Notes: generated by a model not told the origin, from the sequence alone. Counted from the stretch's first letter, positions 1 through 6,447 are shown. The stretch is DNA of 8,571 bases from Actinomycetales bacterium (GCA_012514835.1 JAAYZM010000092.1:1-8571), one strand, 5' to 3'. Numbers and translations: made by a program.

Positions 1-733
1 CGGCCACCGCGACCACGAGGGTCCACACGAGCGTGAAGGTGTCGGGCGTGCGACCCGAGACGAGGGGTCGCCCGAGCGCCCACGCGACGAGTCCGACGGC
101 GAGCGCGCGGCCCACCCACGACGCCGCGACTGTGCCCGTGTGCTGGCGCCCCGTGACCTTCCACACGAGGGCGGCGAGCAGCTGGCCCCCGTCGAGCGGG
201 AGGCCGGGCACGAGGTTGAAGCCCGCCACGAGCAGGTTCGCGCTCGCCATGGCCGCGACGAGGACACCCGTGGCCCGCTGGGTGAGGGTCGCGCCGGACA
301 GCAGCGGCTGGGCCGCCGCGAGGAGGACACCTCCGAGCACGAGGTTGACCGCGGGTCCCGCCGCGGCGACGAGCGCGCTGCCGCCGGGCCCGAGCGAGCC
401 GCGCGCGAAGGCCGTGTGACCGCCGAGGGCGCTGAGCACCACCTCGTGGACCGGGCGCCCGAGCCGGCGCGCGACGTACGCGTGCGCGAGCTCGTGCAGC
501 AGCACGGACGCGAAGAGCACCACCACGAACGTCGCGGCGATGAGCACGGTCCAGCCCGTCGCGATCCCGGGCAGCGCGCTAGCCACGAGGGGGACCAGGA
601 AGGCGGTGACGACGGCGGCCACCGCGAACCACATCGGCTGCAGGATGAGCGGGGCACCCGCGACCCGACCGATCACCCAGCCGCGCGAGTGCGGGAGGGC
701 GGGCTGCACGGGCGGTGCCGGGGGCGAGGTCAC
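1..733 (-). CDS. Site-2 protease family (M50) intramembrane metalloprotease, 3'-truncated by window edge
   Basis: This is a membrane-embedded zinc protease of the M50/SpoIVFB-like group, which cuts substrates within or next to the membrane. Only the first 244 codons are present; the rest lies beyond the left edge. The zinc motif HELAH is at residues 80-84, at the end of a hydrophobic segment (about 61-79). The second family motif, N-x-x-P-G-x-P-L-D-G-G, spans 173-183 with D181 as the expected third metal ligand. A small conserved AGPAVN stretch lies at 125-130. Hydrophobic segments near 35-55, 61-79, 120-141, 155-176 and 204-218 fit a polytopic protein. I chose the GTG at 731-733 because a TACGCT hexamer lies 6 nt upstream and the protein begins with a short Pro-rich cytosolic tail, as is common in actinobacterial homologues. 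No CBS domain is visible in the part present. The substrate is unknown. It is transcribed divergently from the nuclease gene. Confidence 0.93.
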   Translation of the reverse strand, partial: MTSPPAPPVQPALPHSRGWVIGRVAGAPLILQPMWFAVAAVVTAFLVPLVASALPGIATGWTVLIAATFVVVLFASVLLHELAHAYVARRLGRPVHEVVLSALGGHTAFARGSLGPGGSALVAAAGPAVNLVLGGVLLAAAQPLLSGATLTQRATGVLVAAMASANLLVAGFNLVPGLPLDGGQLLAALVWKVTGRQHTGTVAASWVGRALAVGLVAWALGRPLVSGRTPDTFTLVWTLVVAVA

Positions 734-778
734 CGGCCCAGCGTAGGCGAGTCGGTGGCGGGGCCTAGCCTGAGCAGC
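734..778. promoter_or_regulatory. Divergent leaderless-type promoters (M50 protease / nuclease)
   Basis: This 45-bp gap holds two outward-facing -10-like hexamers. On the minus strand TACGCT (740-745) ends 6 nt before the GTG of the M50 gene. On the plus strand TAGCCT (766-771) ends 7 nt before the ATG of the nuclease gene. Neither start codon has a purine-rich Shine-Dalgarno sequence. The spacing puts the expected transcription start on or beside the first base of each start codon, as in leaderless mRNAs. No convincing -35 boxes are seen. This is inferred from pattern only. Confidence 0.6.
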
Positions 779-1630
779 ATGCCGCTGGACGCTTCCGTGC
801 CCTCTCGTCGAGCCCCCGGGCTCTCGCCGTCACGCGCAAACGACTTCGAGCAGTGCCCGCTACTGTTCCGCTTCCGCGTGGTGGACCGGCTCCCCGAGCC
901 GCCGTCGTCGGCCGCGGCCCGCGGGACCCTCGTGCACTCGGTGCTCGACTCCCTCTTCGACCTGCCCGCCGCGGACCGCACGCCCGAGGCCGCCCTCGAG
1001 CTGCTCGGCCCCGCGTGGTCGCGCCTGCAGGAGGCCGACCCCACGGTCGCGTCCCTGTTCGCGGACGACGCCGCGGTGCGCGGATGGCTCGACTCCGCCG
1101 GGACGCTGCTCGGCACGTACTTCACGCTCGAGAACCCCCAGCGCCTCGAGCCGGCCGAGCGCGAGTCCTACCTCGAGGTCGCCCTGCCCGACGGCGGACC
1201 CCTGCTGCGCGGCATCGTGGACCGCATCGACGTCGCGCCCGACGGCGCCCTGCGGGTGGTCGACTACAAGACGGGCCGTGCCCCGCGGCCCCAGTACGCC
1301 GCGAGCTCGGTGTTCCAGCTGCACTTCTACGGGCTCATGCTCTGGCGCGAGCGCGACGTGGTGCCCCGGCGTCTGCAGCTCGTCTACCTCGGTGACGGGC
1401 AGGTGCGCCACCAGGACCCGGTCGCGGCCGACCTCGAGCAGACCGAGCGCGACGTGCGGGCGCGATGGGACCGGATCACACGAGCGGCACGCACGGGCGA
1501 GTTCCGCACCCGCCGCTCGGCGCTGTGCGGGTGGTGCGCCCACCAGGCGCTGTGCCCCGAGTTCGGGGGTCGCCCGCCGGAGCTCGACCTGGACCTCGTC
1601 GAGCTCGCGCTCGGGGTGCGGCCGGACTAG
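779..1630 (+). CDS. RecB/Cas4-like PD-(D/E)XK exonuclease with Fe-S cysteine signature
   Basis: A 283-residue stand-alone nuclease of the PDDEXK_1 (RecB/AddB/Cas4-like) family, probably acting on DNA ends or single-stranded DNA. The N-terminal LSPSRANDFEQCPLLFRF stretch (15-32) carries Cys26. RGTLVH (48-53) supplies the family His (H53). The nuclease core is GIVDRID (145-151, D148) followed by VVDYKTG (160-166), with D162 and K164 as catalytic residues. Three more cysteines near the C-terminus (C250, C253, C259), together with Cys26, form the C...C-x2-C-x5-C arrangement that holds a 4Fe-4S cluster in AddB and Cas4. No helicase domain is fused and no cas or recombination genes are adjacent. 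I chose the ATG at 779 because a TAGCCT hexamer lies 7 nt upstream; longer in-frame extensions to the left overlap the M50 gene and have no nuclease similarity. In Mycobacterium tuberculosis a similar gene (Rv2119) lies near the Pup-proteasome genes, from memory. Confidence 0.93.
   Translation: MPLDASVPSRRAPGLSPSRANDFEQCPLLFRFRVVDRLPEPPSSAAARGTLVHSVLDSLFDLPAADRTPEAALELLGPAWSRLQEADPTVASLFADDAAVRGWLDSAGTLLGTYFTLENPQRLEPAERESYLEVALPDGGPLLRGIVDRIDVAPDGALRVVDYKTGRAPRPQYAASSVFQLHFYGLMLWRERDVVPRRLQLVYLGDGQVRHQDPVAADLEQTERDVRARWDRITRAARTGEFRTRRSALCGWCAHQALCPEFGGRPPELDLDLVELALGVRPD
1580..1606. terminator. Inverted repeat near nuclease 3' end, possible transcription terminator
   Basis: A perfect 9-bp inverted repeat (GAGCTCGAC / GTCGAGCTC) with a 9-nt loop lies in the last codons of the nuclease gene, ending 21 nt before its TAG. 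On the minus strand it begins 41 nt past the HAD gene stop. There is no T-tract. It also encodes a repetitive Glu-Leu-Asp stretch, so it may be codon-driven coincidence. Confidence 0.25.
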
Positions 1631-1647
1631 GCCTCGTTGCGACCGGG

Positions 1648-2355
1648 CTAGGCCGAGCCGAGCAGGTCGACCACCTGGCCGGAGGCCACGCGCGCGAGGT
1701 CGTCGAGCGTGAGGTCCTCGAGCGAGGCCACGCGCGAGAGCTTCGGGACGGCCGGGATCGGCACCATGACCTCGACGCCGATCGTGCGGGTCCCCGCGTC
1801 GAGCGCCGAGGACAGCCCCGGCAGCGAATCCTCGACGGCGACGCACCGGCGCGGGTCCACCCCGAGGCGCTGCGCGGCCATGAGGTACGGCTCGGGGTGC
1901 GGCTTGCCGTGGGTGACGTCGTCGCCGCACACCATCGTCGTGAACCCGCCGCCCGGGACCGCCGCGACGATCTTCTCCGCGAGCACGCGGTAGGACATGG
2001 TCACGAGGGCGCTCGGCACGCCCGCCTCGTGCAGCTCGGTCAGCAGCCGCAGTGCCCCGGGCTGCCAAGGCACCTCCCGCTCGAGGTGCTCCGCGACGAC
2101 GGCGACGAGCCGGTCCGCGATCTCTTGCGCCGGCAGCGGGACCCCGTGCGCCGCGATGACCTCCCCCGCGGCGACGAGCGGCATGCCCACCATCGCGAGC
2201 CCGTCCTCGTGAGTCCACGTGAGCCCGTACGACTCGACGAGGTCCCGTTCCGCCTCCATCCAGTACGGCTCCGACGCGACGAGGGTGCCGTCCATGTCCC
2301 ACAGCACGGCGGCGGGCAGGTCGGCGCGGACGCTGGTGTTCGGATCGGAGCTCAC
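1648..2355 (-). CDS. HAD-family hydrolase (beta-phosphoglucomutase-like phosphatase)
   Basis: A 235-residue cytosolic haloacid dehalogenase superfamily enzyme, subfamily I (beta-phosphoglucomutase/phosphatase type). All four motifs are visible: motif I DMDGT (D20 nucleophile, D22 acid/base), motif II T119 in LVTMS, motif III K151 in HGKPHPEPY, and motif IV E175-D176 in VEDSLPG. The inserted helical cap runs between about residues 28 and 98. Length and motifs are complete, so the enzyme should be active. The substrate cannot be read from the sequence: sugar-phosphate mutases, phosphoglycolate phosphatases and broad phosphatases share this pattern. The GTG at 2353-2355 is chosen because a TAGACT hexamer ends 6 nt upstream. 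It is divergent from the PAC2 gene across only 23 bp and convergent with the nuclease gene, with a 17-bp gap between stop codons. Confidence 0.93.
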   Translation of the reverse strand: MSSDPNTSVRADLPAAVLWDMDGTLVASEPYWMEAERDLVESYGLTWTHEDGLAMVGMPLVAAGEVIAAHGVPLPAQEIADRLVAVVAEHLEREVPWQPGALRLLTELHEAGVPSALVTMSYRVLAEKIVAAVPGGGFTTMVCGDDVTHGKPHPEPYLMAAQRLGVDPRRCVAVEDSLPGLSSALDAGTRTIGVEVMVPIPAVPKLSRVASLEDLTLDDLARVASGQVVDLLGSA

Positions 2356-2378
2356 CCCAGGAGTCTAGGCTGGGTCGA
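2356..2378. promoter_or_regulatory. Overlapping divergent leaderless-type promoters (HAD / PAC2)
   Basis: The whole gap is 23 bp. The minus-strand hexamer TAGACT (2362-2367) ends 6 nt before the HAD GTG. The plus-strand hexamer TAGGCT (2366-2371) ends 7 nt before the PAC2 ATG. The two share the TA at 2366-2367, inside a CTAG palindrome, so two RNA polymerases could not melt both at once. No Shine-Dalgarno sequence precedes either start. Mutual exclusion is inferred from this geometry. Confidence 0.6.
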
Positions 2379-3248
2379 ATGACCGAGGACCCGACCGCGG
2401 CGCTCGGCCGCGAACCGCTCGTCATCGCGGCCTTCGAGGGCTGGAACGACGCCGGGAGCGCCGCGACCGCCGCGCTCCACCACCTGCACGACGCGTGGGA
2501 CGCCGAGATCGTCGACTCGCTCGACCCGGAGGACTTCCACGACTTCCAGGTCAACCGGCCCGTCGTCGCTTTCGACCCCGAGTCGGGGACGCGCCAGATC
2601 TCGTGGCCCACGACGCACTTCGCCGTGGCCCGCACGCCCGTGCTGGGTCGCACCGTGATCCTCGTGCACGGGATCGAGCCCTCGCTGCGCTGGCGCCGCT
2701 ACTGCCAGCAGGTCCTCGACACGACCGCGACGCTCGGCGGCACCGTGCTCGTCACGCTCGGTGCGCTCCTCGCGGACGTCCCGCACACGCGCCCCATCCC
2801 CGTGACCCGCTCCTCCGAGAGCGAGGACGTCCGCCTCGCGCTCGACGTCCAGGAGTCGACGTACGAGGGCCCCACCGGGATCGTCGGGGTGCTCCAGCAC
2901 GCCGCGCTCGAGCAAGAGCTGCCCGGGATCTCCTTGTGGGCGGCCGTGCCGCACTACGTCGCACAGCCGCCCTCGCCCAAGGCGACGCTCGCCCTCCTGG
3001 GCCAGCTCGAGCAGCTCATCGGGGAGCCCGTCCCCCTGGGCGACCTGCCCGAGGAGGCCGAGGCGTGGCGCCGCGGGGTGGACGAGCTCGCGGACGAGGA
3101 TCCGGAGATCGCCGAGTACGTCGCGCAGCTCGAGGAGGCCAAGGACACGGTCGAGCTGCCCGAGGCCTCGGGCGAGGCGATCGCCCAGGAGTTCGAACGG
3201 TACCTGCGGCGCCGCGACAAGGGCGATCGCGGACCCGCAGGGTCCTGA
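2379..3248 (+). CDS. PAC2 family protein (proteasome-assembly-chaperone-2-like)
   Basis: A 289-residue soluble protein of the PAC2 family (PF09754), named after a eukaryotic proteasome assembly chaperone; the role of the bacterial members is not firmly established. Family hallmarks are the N-terminal FEGWNDAG (19-26), the DFQVNRP segment (55-61) after an acidic run, VHGIEPSLRW (96-105), and a GALLADVPHTRPIPV-type block around residues 126-140. The Rossmann-like core is followed by an acidic, helical C-terminal region (about 215-289) that may form a coiled coil. There is no signal peptide or membrane segment. The start is set by TAGGCT ending 7 nt before the ATG. In actinobacteria such genes often lie within reach of the Pup-proteasome genes and mshC (for example Rv2125, from memory), so a link to protein quality control is plausible but unproven. 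Its last codons overlap a strong hairpin. Confidence 0.92.
   Translation: MTEDPTAALGREPLVIAAFEGWNDAGSAATAALHHLHDAWDAEIVDSLDPEDFHDFQVNRPVVAFDPESGTRQISWPTTHFAVARTPVLGRTVILVHGIEPSLRWRRYCQQVLDTTATLGGTVLVTLGALLADVPHTRPIPVTRSSESEDVRLALDVQESTYEGPTGIVGVLQHAALEQELPGISLWAAVPHYVAQPPSPKATLALLGQLEQLIGEPVPLGDLPEEAEAWRRGVDELADEDPEIAEYVAQLEEAKDTVELPEASGEAIAQEFERYLRRRDKGDRGPAGS
3231..3245. terminator. GC-rich hairpin at PAC2/mshC convergent junction
   Basis: A perfect 6-bp stem (GGACCC / GGGTCC) with a 3-nt loop ends directly before the PAC2 TGA. For the opposing mshC transcript it begins 15 nt beyond the stop codon. No T-tract follows on either strand. A bidirectional, U-less terminator is plausible because only 12 bp separate the two genes. 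Confidence 0.45.
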
Positions 3249-3260
3249 CGAGCGGAAGGG

Positions 3261-4529
3261 CTAGAGCCGGATCCCGAGCAGGGCGTCGAGCGCGCGGGCC
3301 ACGACGCCGGGGGCGCCCTCGGTCGCCGGGTCGGTCACGTCCCACGAGCCGCCGTCGGCCGGGCCCGCGAGGGAGTGCTGAGCCCACGCGTCGACAGCCG
3401 CGAGCGCGCGGGGGGCGTCGAGGTCGGCCGCGAGCGCCGCGCGCAGCTCGGCGAGGAGCGGCTCGGCGGCCGGTCCGCCGTTGCCCGAGGTCGCGGCGCG
3501 CCACGTCTCGAGGCGCGCCTCGGCCGTCGCGAGCTCGGCGTGGGTCCACTCCCAGTCGCTCGCGTAGTGGTGGGCGAGGAGCGCGAGCCGGATCGCGCGA
3601 GGGTCCACGCCGTCGGCCCGCAGCTGGGAGACGAGCACGAGGTTGCCGCGCGACTTGCTCATCTTCTCGCCGTCGAGGCCCACCATGCCCGCGTGGACGT
3701 GGACGCGCGGGCGGGCCGTGACGTCTCCCGTGAGGGCGACGAGGTGGGCGCCGGACATCTCGTGGTGCGGGAACGCGAGGTCGCTGCCGCCGCCCTGGAC
3801 GTCGAACGGCGTGCCGAGGCCGTCGCGCGCGATGACGGCGCACTCGATGTGCCACCCGGGGCGACCACGGCCGAGGGAGCGCCCGTCCCACGCGGGCTCG
3901 CCGGGGCGCTCGGTGCGCCACAAGAGCGCGTCGAGCGGGTCGCGCTTGCCCGCACGCTGCGGGTCTCCCCCGCGCTCGGCGAACTGGGCCAGCCGGGTCT
4001 CGTGGTCGAGGCCGGAGACTGCGCCAAAGCCGGGGACGAGCGTCACGGCGGCGTACACGTCGCCCTCGGGCTCGATGCGGTAGGCGGCCCCGGTGGCGAG
4101 GAGCAGCTCGACGGCGTCGACGACGGCGGGGATCGACTCGACGGCGCCCACGTACACGTCGGGGGGCAGCACCCCGAGCGCCGTCATGTCCTCCGCGAAG
4201 AGGGCGGTCTGCTGGGAGGCGAGCTCGCGCCAGTCCACGCCGGTCGCGTCGGCGCGCTCGAGCAGGGGGTCGTCGACGTCGGTGACGTTCGACGCGTACG
4301 TGACGTCGAGCCCCGAGTCGCGCCACGCGCGCACGAGCAGGTCGAACGCGACGTAGGTGGCCCCGTGGCCCAGGTGGGTCGCGTCGTAGGGGGTCACCCC
4401 GCACGCGTACACCCGCGCCACGGGTCCCTCGGCGGCGACGGTGAGCTCGCCGCTCGACGTGTCCCGGACGAGGACCGGACCACCACGCCCGGGGATCGCG
4501 GGGACGGGGACGGCAGGCCAGGTCAGCAC
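3261..4529 (-). CDS. mshC: Cysteine:1D-myo-inosityl 2-amino-2-deoxy-alpha-D-glucopyranoside ligase (mycothiol biosynthesis)
   Basis: MshC joins ATP-activated L-cysteine to the amine of GlcN-Ins, the penultimate step of mycothiol synthesis; mycothiol is the main low-molecular-weight thiol of Actinomycetes. The protein is 422 residues, the usual MshC length, and resembles a class I cysteinyl-tRNA synthetase lacking the anticodon-binding domain. The HIGH-type signature is HLGH (52-55) within CGVTPYDATHLGHG, and KMSKS is at 289-293. Zinc ligands expected for the family are C43 and C230 (in GWHIEC), with the third from H255 or H256 in FPHHEM. MshC rather than CysS is supported by the CGVTPYDATHLGH variant, the short C-terminus and the WPAVPVPAIPG N-terminus. 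The GTG start lies 6 nt after a TAGGCT hexamer whose TAG is the stop codon of uppP. The enzyme is cytosolic. It could be read through from uppP as well as from its own promoter. Confidence 0.97.
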   Translation of the reverse strand: MLTWPAVPVPAIPGRGGPVLVRDTSSGELTVAAEGPVARVYACGVTPYDATHLGHGATYVAFDLLVRAWRDSGLDVTYASNVTDVDDPLLERADATGVDWRELASQQTALFAEDMTALGVLPPDVYVGAVESIPAVVDAVELLLATGAAYRIEPEGDVYAAVTLVPGFGAVSGLDHETRLAQFAERGGDPQRAGKRDPLDALLWRTERPGEPAWDGRSLGRGRPGWHIECAVIARDGLGTPFDVQGGGSDLAFPHHEMSGAHLVALTGDVTARPRVHVHAGMVGLDGEKMSKSRGNLVLVSQLRADGVDPRAIRLALLAHHYASDWEWTHAELATAEARLETWRAATSGNGGPAAEPLLAELRAALAADLDAPRALAAVDAWAQHSLAGPADGGSWDVTDPATEGAPGVVARALDALLGIRL

Positions 4530-4541
4530 CCGAGCAGCCTA
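4530..4541 (-). promoter_or_regulatory. mshC -10-like element overlapping the uppP stop codon
   Basis: On the minus strand TAGGCT (4536-4541) ends 6 nt before the mshC GTG, and its first three bases are the uppP TAG stop. No Shine-Dalgarno sequence is present before the GTG. This suggests a private leaderless mshC promoter in addition to possible read-through from uppP. Confidence 0.5.
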
Positions 4542-5438
4542 GCCCGCGGCGCCGGCCGGCAGAGCCGTGAGCACCCCCGCGCCGAGCAGCACGACGATGA
4601 CGACGGCCAGCACGAGCCGGTACGCGACGAAGGGGAGGAACGAGTACCGCGTGACGATCGCGAGGAACGCGACGATGACGACGAACCCGACGAGACCTGC
4701 GACCACGGTCGCGAGCAGCGTGACACCGAGGCCCGGCGTGCCCGCCTGCCCGAACTCGTCCACGGACTTCGCGAGCTGGAAGAGCCCAGACCCCATGACG
4801 GCGGGGATCGCGAGGAGGAACGAGTACCGGGCGGCCGCCTCCCGCGTGTATCCGAGCAAGAGGCCCGCCGTGATGGTGCCGCCCGAGCGGGAGACCCCGG
4901 GCACGAGCGCGAGGGCCTGGGCGAGACCGAGCAGCACGGCGTGGCGGACCGTGAGCTCGTCGAGCGCGCGATCGCGTCGCCCGATCCGGTCCGCGACCCC
5001 GAGGAGGACGCCGAAGACGGCAAGCATCGCCGCGACGACATACAGGTTCCGGAACGTGTGCTCGATCGAGTCCTGGAACGCCAGGCCGAGCGCGACGATC
5101 GGTAAGGTGCCGATCGCGATGAACCACGCCATGCGCGCGTCCGGGTCCGCGACGGCGCCCCAGCCCGTGCGGTCGCGCCAGGTGGGGCCGTGCGCGCCCC
5201 GCAGGGCCCGCCACCACGCGCCGACGATCCGGACGATGTCCTTGCGGAAGTAGATGAGCACGGCCGTCTCCGTGCCGATCTGCGTGATCGCCGTGAACGC
5301 GGCCCCGGGGTCCGCGGTGCCGATGAGCTCACCGACCACGCGCAGGTGCGCCGACGAGGAGATCGGCAGGAACTCCGTGAGTCCTTGCACGATCCCGAGG
5401 ACGACGGCTTCCCACCAGGTCATCGCGTCTGCGGTCAT
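4539..5438 (-). CDS. uppP: Undecaprenyl-diphosphatase (UppP/BacA)
   Basis: An integral membrane phosphatase that converts undecaprenyl pyrophosphate to undecaprenyl phosphate, recycling the lipid carrier for peptidoglycan and other envelope polymers. Overexpression of the family gives bacitracin resistance. With the ATG at 5436-5438 the protein has 299 residues. The first active-site motif, QGLTEFLPISSSAH (18-31), contains E22, S27 and H31. The second, PGVSRSGGT (180-188), contains the conserved R184. Several long hydrophobic segments (for example 105-121, 132-149, 229-256 and 269-291) fit the polytopic fold. An in-frame TTG at 5445-5447 would add three residues, but it overlaps the TACCGT hexamer, so the ATG eight bases downstream is preferred. 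Only 9 bp separate it from mshC on the same strand. In many actinobacteria several small genes lie between these two (from memory); here they are absent. Confidence 0.96.
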   Translation of the reverse strand: MTADAMTWWEAVVLGIVQGLTEFLPISSSAHLRVVGELIGTADPGAAFTAITQIGTETAVLIYFRKDIVRIVGAWWRALRGAHGPTWRDRTGWGAVADPDARMAWFIAIGTLPIVALGLAFQDSIEHTFRNLYVVAAMLAVFGVLLGVADRIGRRDRALDELTVRHAVLLGLAQALALVPGVSRSGGTITAGLLLGYTREAAARYSFLLAIPAVMGSGLFQLAKSVDEFGQAGTPGLGVTLLATVVAGLVGFVVIVAFLAIVTRYSFLPFVAYRLVLAVVIVVLLGAGVLTALPAGAAG

Positions 5439-5478
5439 GGTGGGCAACGGTAGTGCCCCCGGCAGGTAGGTTGCTCAC
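5439..5478. promoter_or_regulatory. Divergent leaderless-type promoters (uppP / aldo-keto reductase)
   Basis: A 40-bp gap. On the minus strand TACCGT (5447-5452) ends 8 nt before the uppP ATG. On the plus strand TAGGTT (5467-5472) ends 6 nt before the GTG of the aldo/keto reductase. There is no clear Shine-Dalgarno sequence before either start. The uppP spacing is the loosest of the set, allowing a leader of zero to two bases. Confidence 0.55.
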
Positions 5479-6447
5479 GTGGAACTTCGCCAACTCGGCA
5501 GGACGGGCCTGCAGGTCGCTCCCCTGGCCCTCGGCACCATGACCTGGGCCCGGGACACCGACGCGGACGACGCGGCCGTCCAGCTGCGTGACTTCGTCGA
5601 CGCGGGCGGGACGCTCCTCGACACGGCGGCGAGCTACGCCGACGGCGAGTGCGAGGAGCTGGTCGGCTCGCTGCTGGGCCGAGTCGTCGCGCGCGAGGAC
5701 GTCACGCTGTGCACCAAGGGTGGCGTACGGCGGCGCCGCGACGGCTCGGGGGTCGTGGACGCGTCGCGCGGGAGCCTCCTCGACGGTCTCGACGCGTCGC
5801 TCGTGCGCCTCGGCACCGACCACGTCGACCTGTTCCTGGTGCAGACCCCGGACCCGCGCACGCCCCTCGAGGAGACCGTCGAGGCGCTGGGCCTCGCGGT
5901 AACCTCGGGCCGCGCCCGCTACGTGGGCCTGTCGAACTTCCCCGCGTGGCGCACGGCGCAGGCCCACACGCTGCTCGCACGCGACGTGGGCCTGGCCGCC
6001 GTCGAGGTCGAGTACTCGCTCGTGCAGCGCGGCGTGGAGCGCGAGGTGCTGCCGGCCGCCGTCGGCCTCGGGATCGGCGTGCTCGCGTGGTCACCGCTCG
6101 GCCGCGGCGTCCTCACGGGCAAGTACCGGCGCACCGTCCCGGCGGACTCGCGCGCCGCGTCGGCTCACCTCGCCGGGTTCGTCGCCCCGTACCTCGGCGT
6201 CGAGCAGGCGCCCGTGATCGAGGCCCTCGTCACCGCGGCGGACGGGCTCGGCGTGAGCCCGCTCGAGGTCGCGCTCGCGTGGCTGTGCTCGCGCCCCGGC
6301 GTCAGCGCCGCCGTGCTGGGTGCCCGGACCCCGCTCCAGCTGCGCGCCGCGCTCGACGCGACCCGCCTCGACCTGCCCGCAGAGATCGCCGCCGCGCTCG
6401 ACGAGATCGGCGCCCCGCGGCTCGGGTATCCCGAGGTGCTCGGCTAG
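5479..6447 (+). CDS. Aldo/keto reductase family protein with Gln at the usual catalytic His
   Basis: A 322-residue cytosolic (beta/alpha)8-barrel oxidoreductase of the aldo/keto reductase superfamily, expected to use NADPH to reduce aldehydes or ketones. The N-terminus (RQLGRTGLQVAPLALGT) is typical. Three residues of the catalytic tetrad are in place: D48, Y53 (DTAASY, 48-53) and K80 (CTKGG). The fourth, normally His in a VDLxxxH context, is Q122 in VDLFLVQTPDP; the codon is CAG at 5842-5844. Nucleotide-binding features follow: GLSNF (about 152-156), WSPLGRGVLTGKY (around 202-214), and a late LGARTP segment (near 283-288). The GTG start is fixed by TAGGTT 6 nt upstream. Overall length and motifs are otherwise intact, so this is not a pseudogene. 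The substrate is unknown. Its TAG directly abuts the stop codon of the convergent acidic-protein gene. Confidence 0.93.
   Translation: MELRQLGRTGLQVAPLALGTMTWARDTDADDAAVQLRDFVDAGGTLLDTAASYADGECEELVGSLLGRVVAREDVTLCTKGGVRRRRDGSGVVDASRGSLLDGLDASLVRLGTDHVDLFLVQTPDPRTPLEETVEALGLAVTSGRARYVGLSNFPAWRTAQAHTLLARDVGLAAVEVEYSLVQRGVEREVLPAAVGLGIGVLAWSPLGRGVLTGKYRRTVPADSRAASAHLAGFVAPYLGVEQAPVIEALVTAADGLGVSPLEVALAWLCSRPGVSAAVLGARTPLQLRAALDATRLDLPAEIAAALDEIGAPRLGYPEVLG
6421..6435. terminator. GC-rich hairpin at reductase / acidic-protein convergent junction
   Basis: A perfect 6-bp stem (CTCGGG / CCCGAG) with a 3-nt loop (TAT) lies in the last codons of the reductase gene. On the minus strand it begins 12 nt after the stop of the acidic-protein gene. 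No T-tract is seen. With no intergenic base between the two genes, this is the only nearby candidate for ending the minus-strand transcript. Confidence 0.35.

Noticed and set aside
140..778. In-frame upstream extension of the nuclease gene
   Set aside because: It overlaps the M50 protease gene on the opposite strand and encodes charged low-complexity sequence unlike the nuclease family. The TAGCCT hexamer and domain start favour the ATG at 779.
1627..1654. Repeated CTAGGCC 7-mer (1627-1633 and 1648-1654) as a possible recombination or att site
   Set aside because: It is only 7 bp, both copies coincide with stop-codon contexts (GCCTAG or CTAGGC), and there is no integrase or other mobile-element sign.
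1663..1677. 5-bp inverted repeat (CAGGT / ACCTG) near the HAD stop as a terminator
   Set aside because: It is short and has no T-tract. Such repeats occur often by chance in this base composition, and it lies inside coding sequence without the geometry seen at the other junctions.
860..2653. 597-codon open frame on the minus strand
   Set aside because: It runs antisense to the nuclease gene, out of frame through the HAD gene and antisense to the start of the PAC2 gene, all of which have clear family motifs. Its translation is Arg/Gly/Ala/Pro-rich low complexity, typical of spurious frames in high-GC DNA.
3375..5105. 576-codon open frame on the plus strand
   Set aside because: It is antisense to mshC and uppP, with a biased Arg/Glu/Asp/Val composition and no recognisable domain.
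3016..5217. 733-codon open frame on the minus strand
   Set aside because: It lies in the wrong frame across mshC and uppP, whose catalytic motifs are intact in the chosen frames. The translation is almost all Arg, Ala, Gly and Pro.
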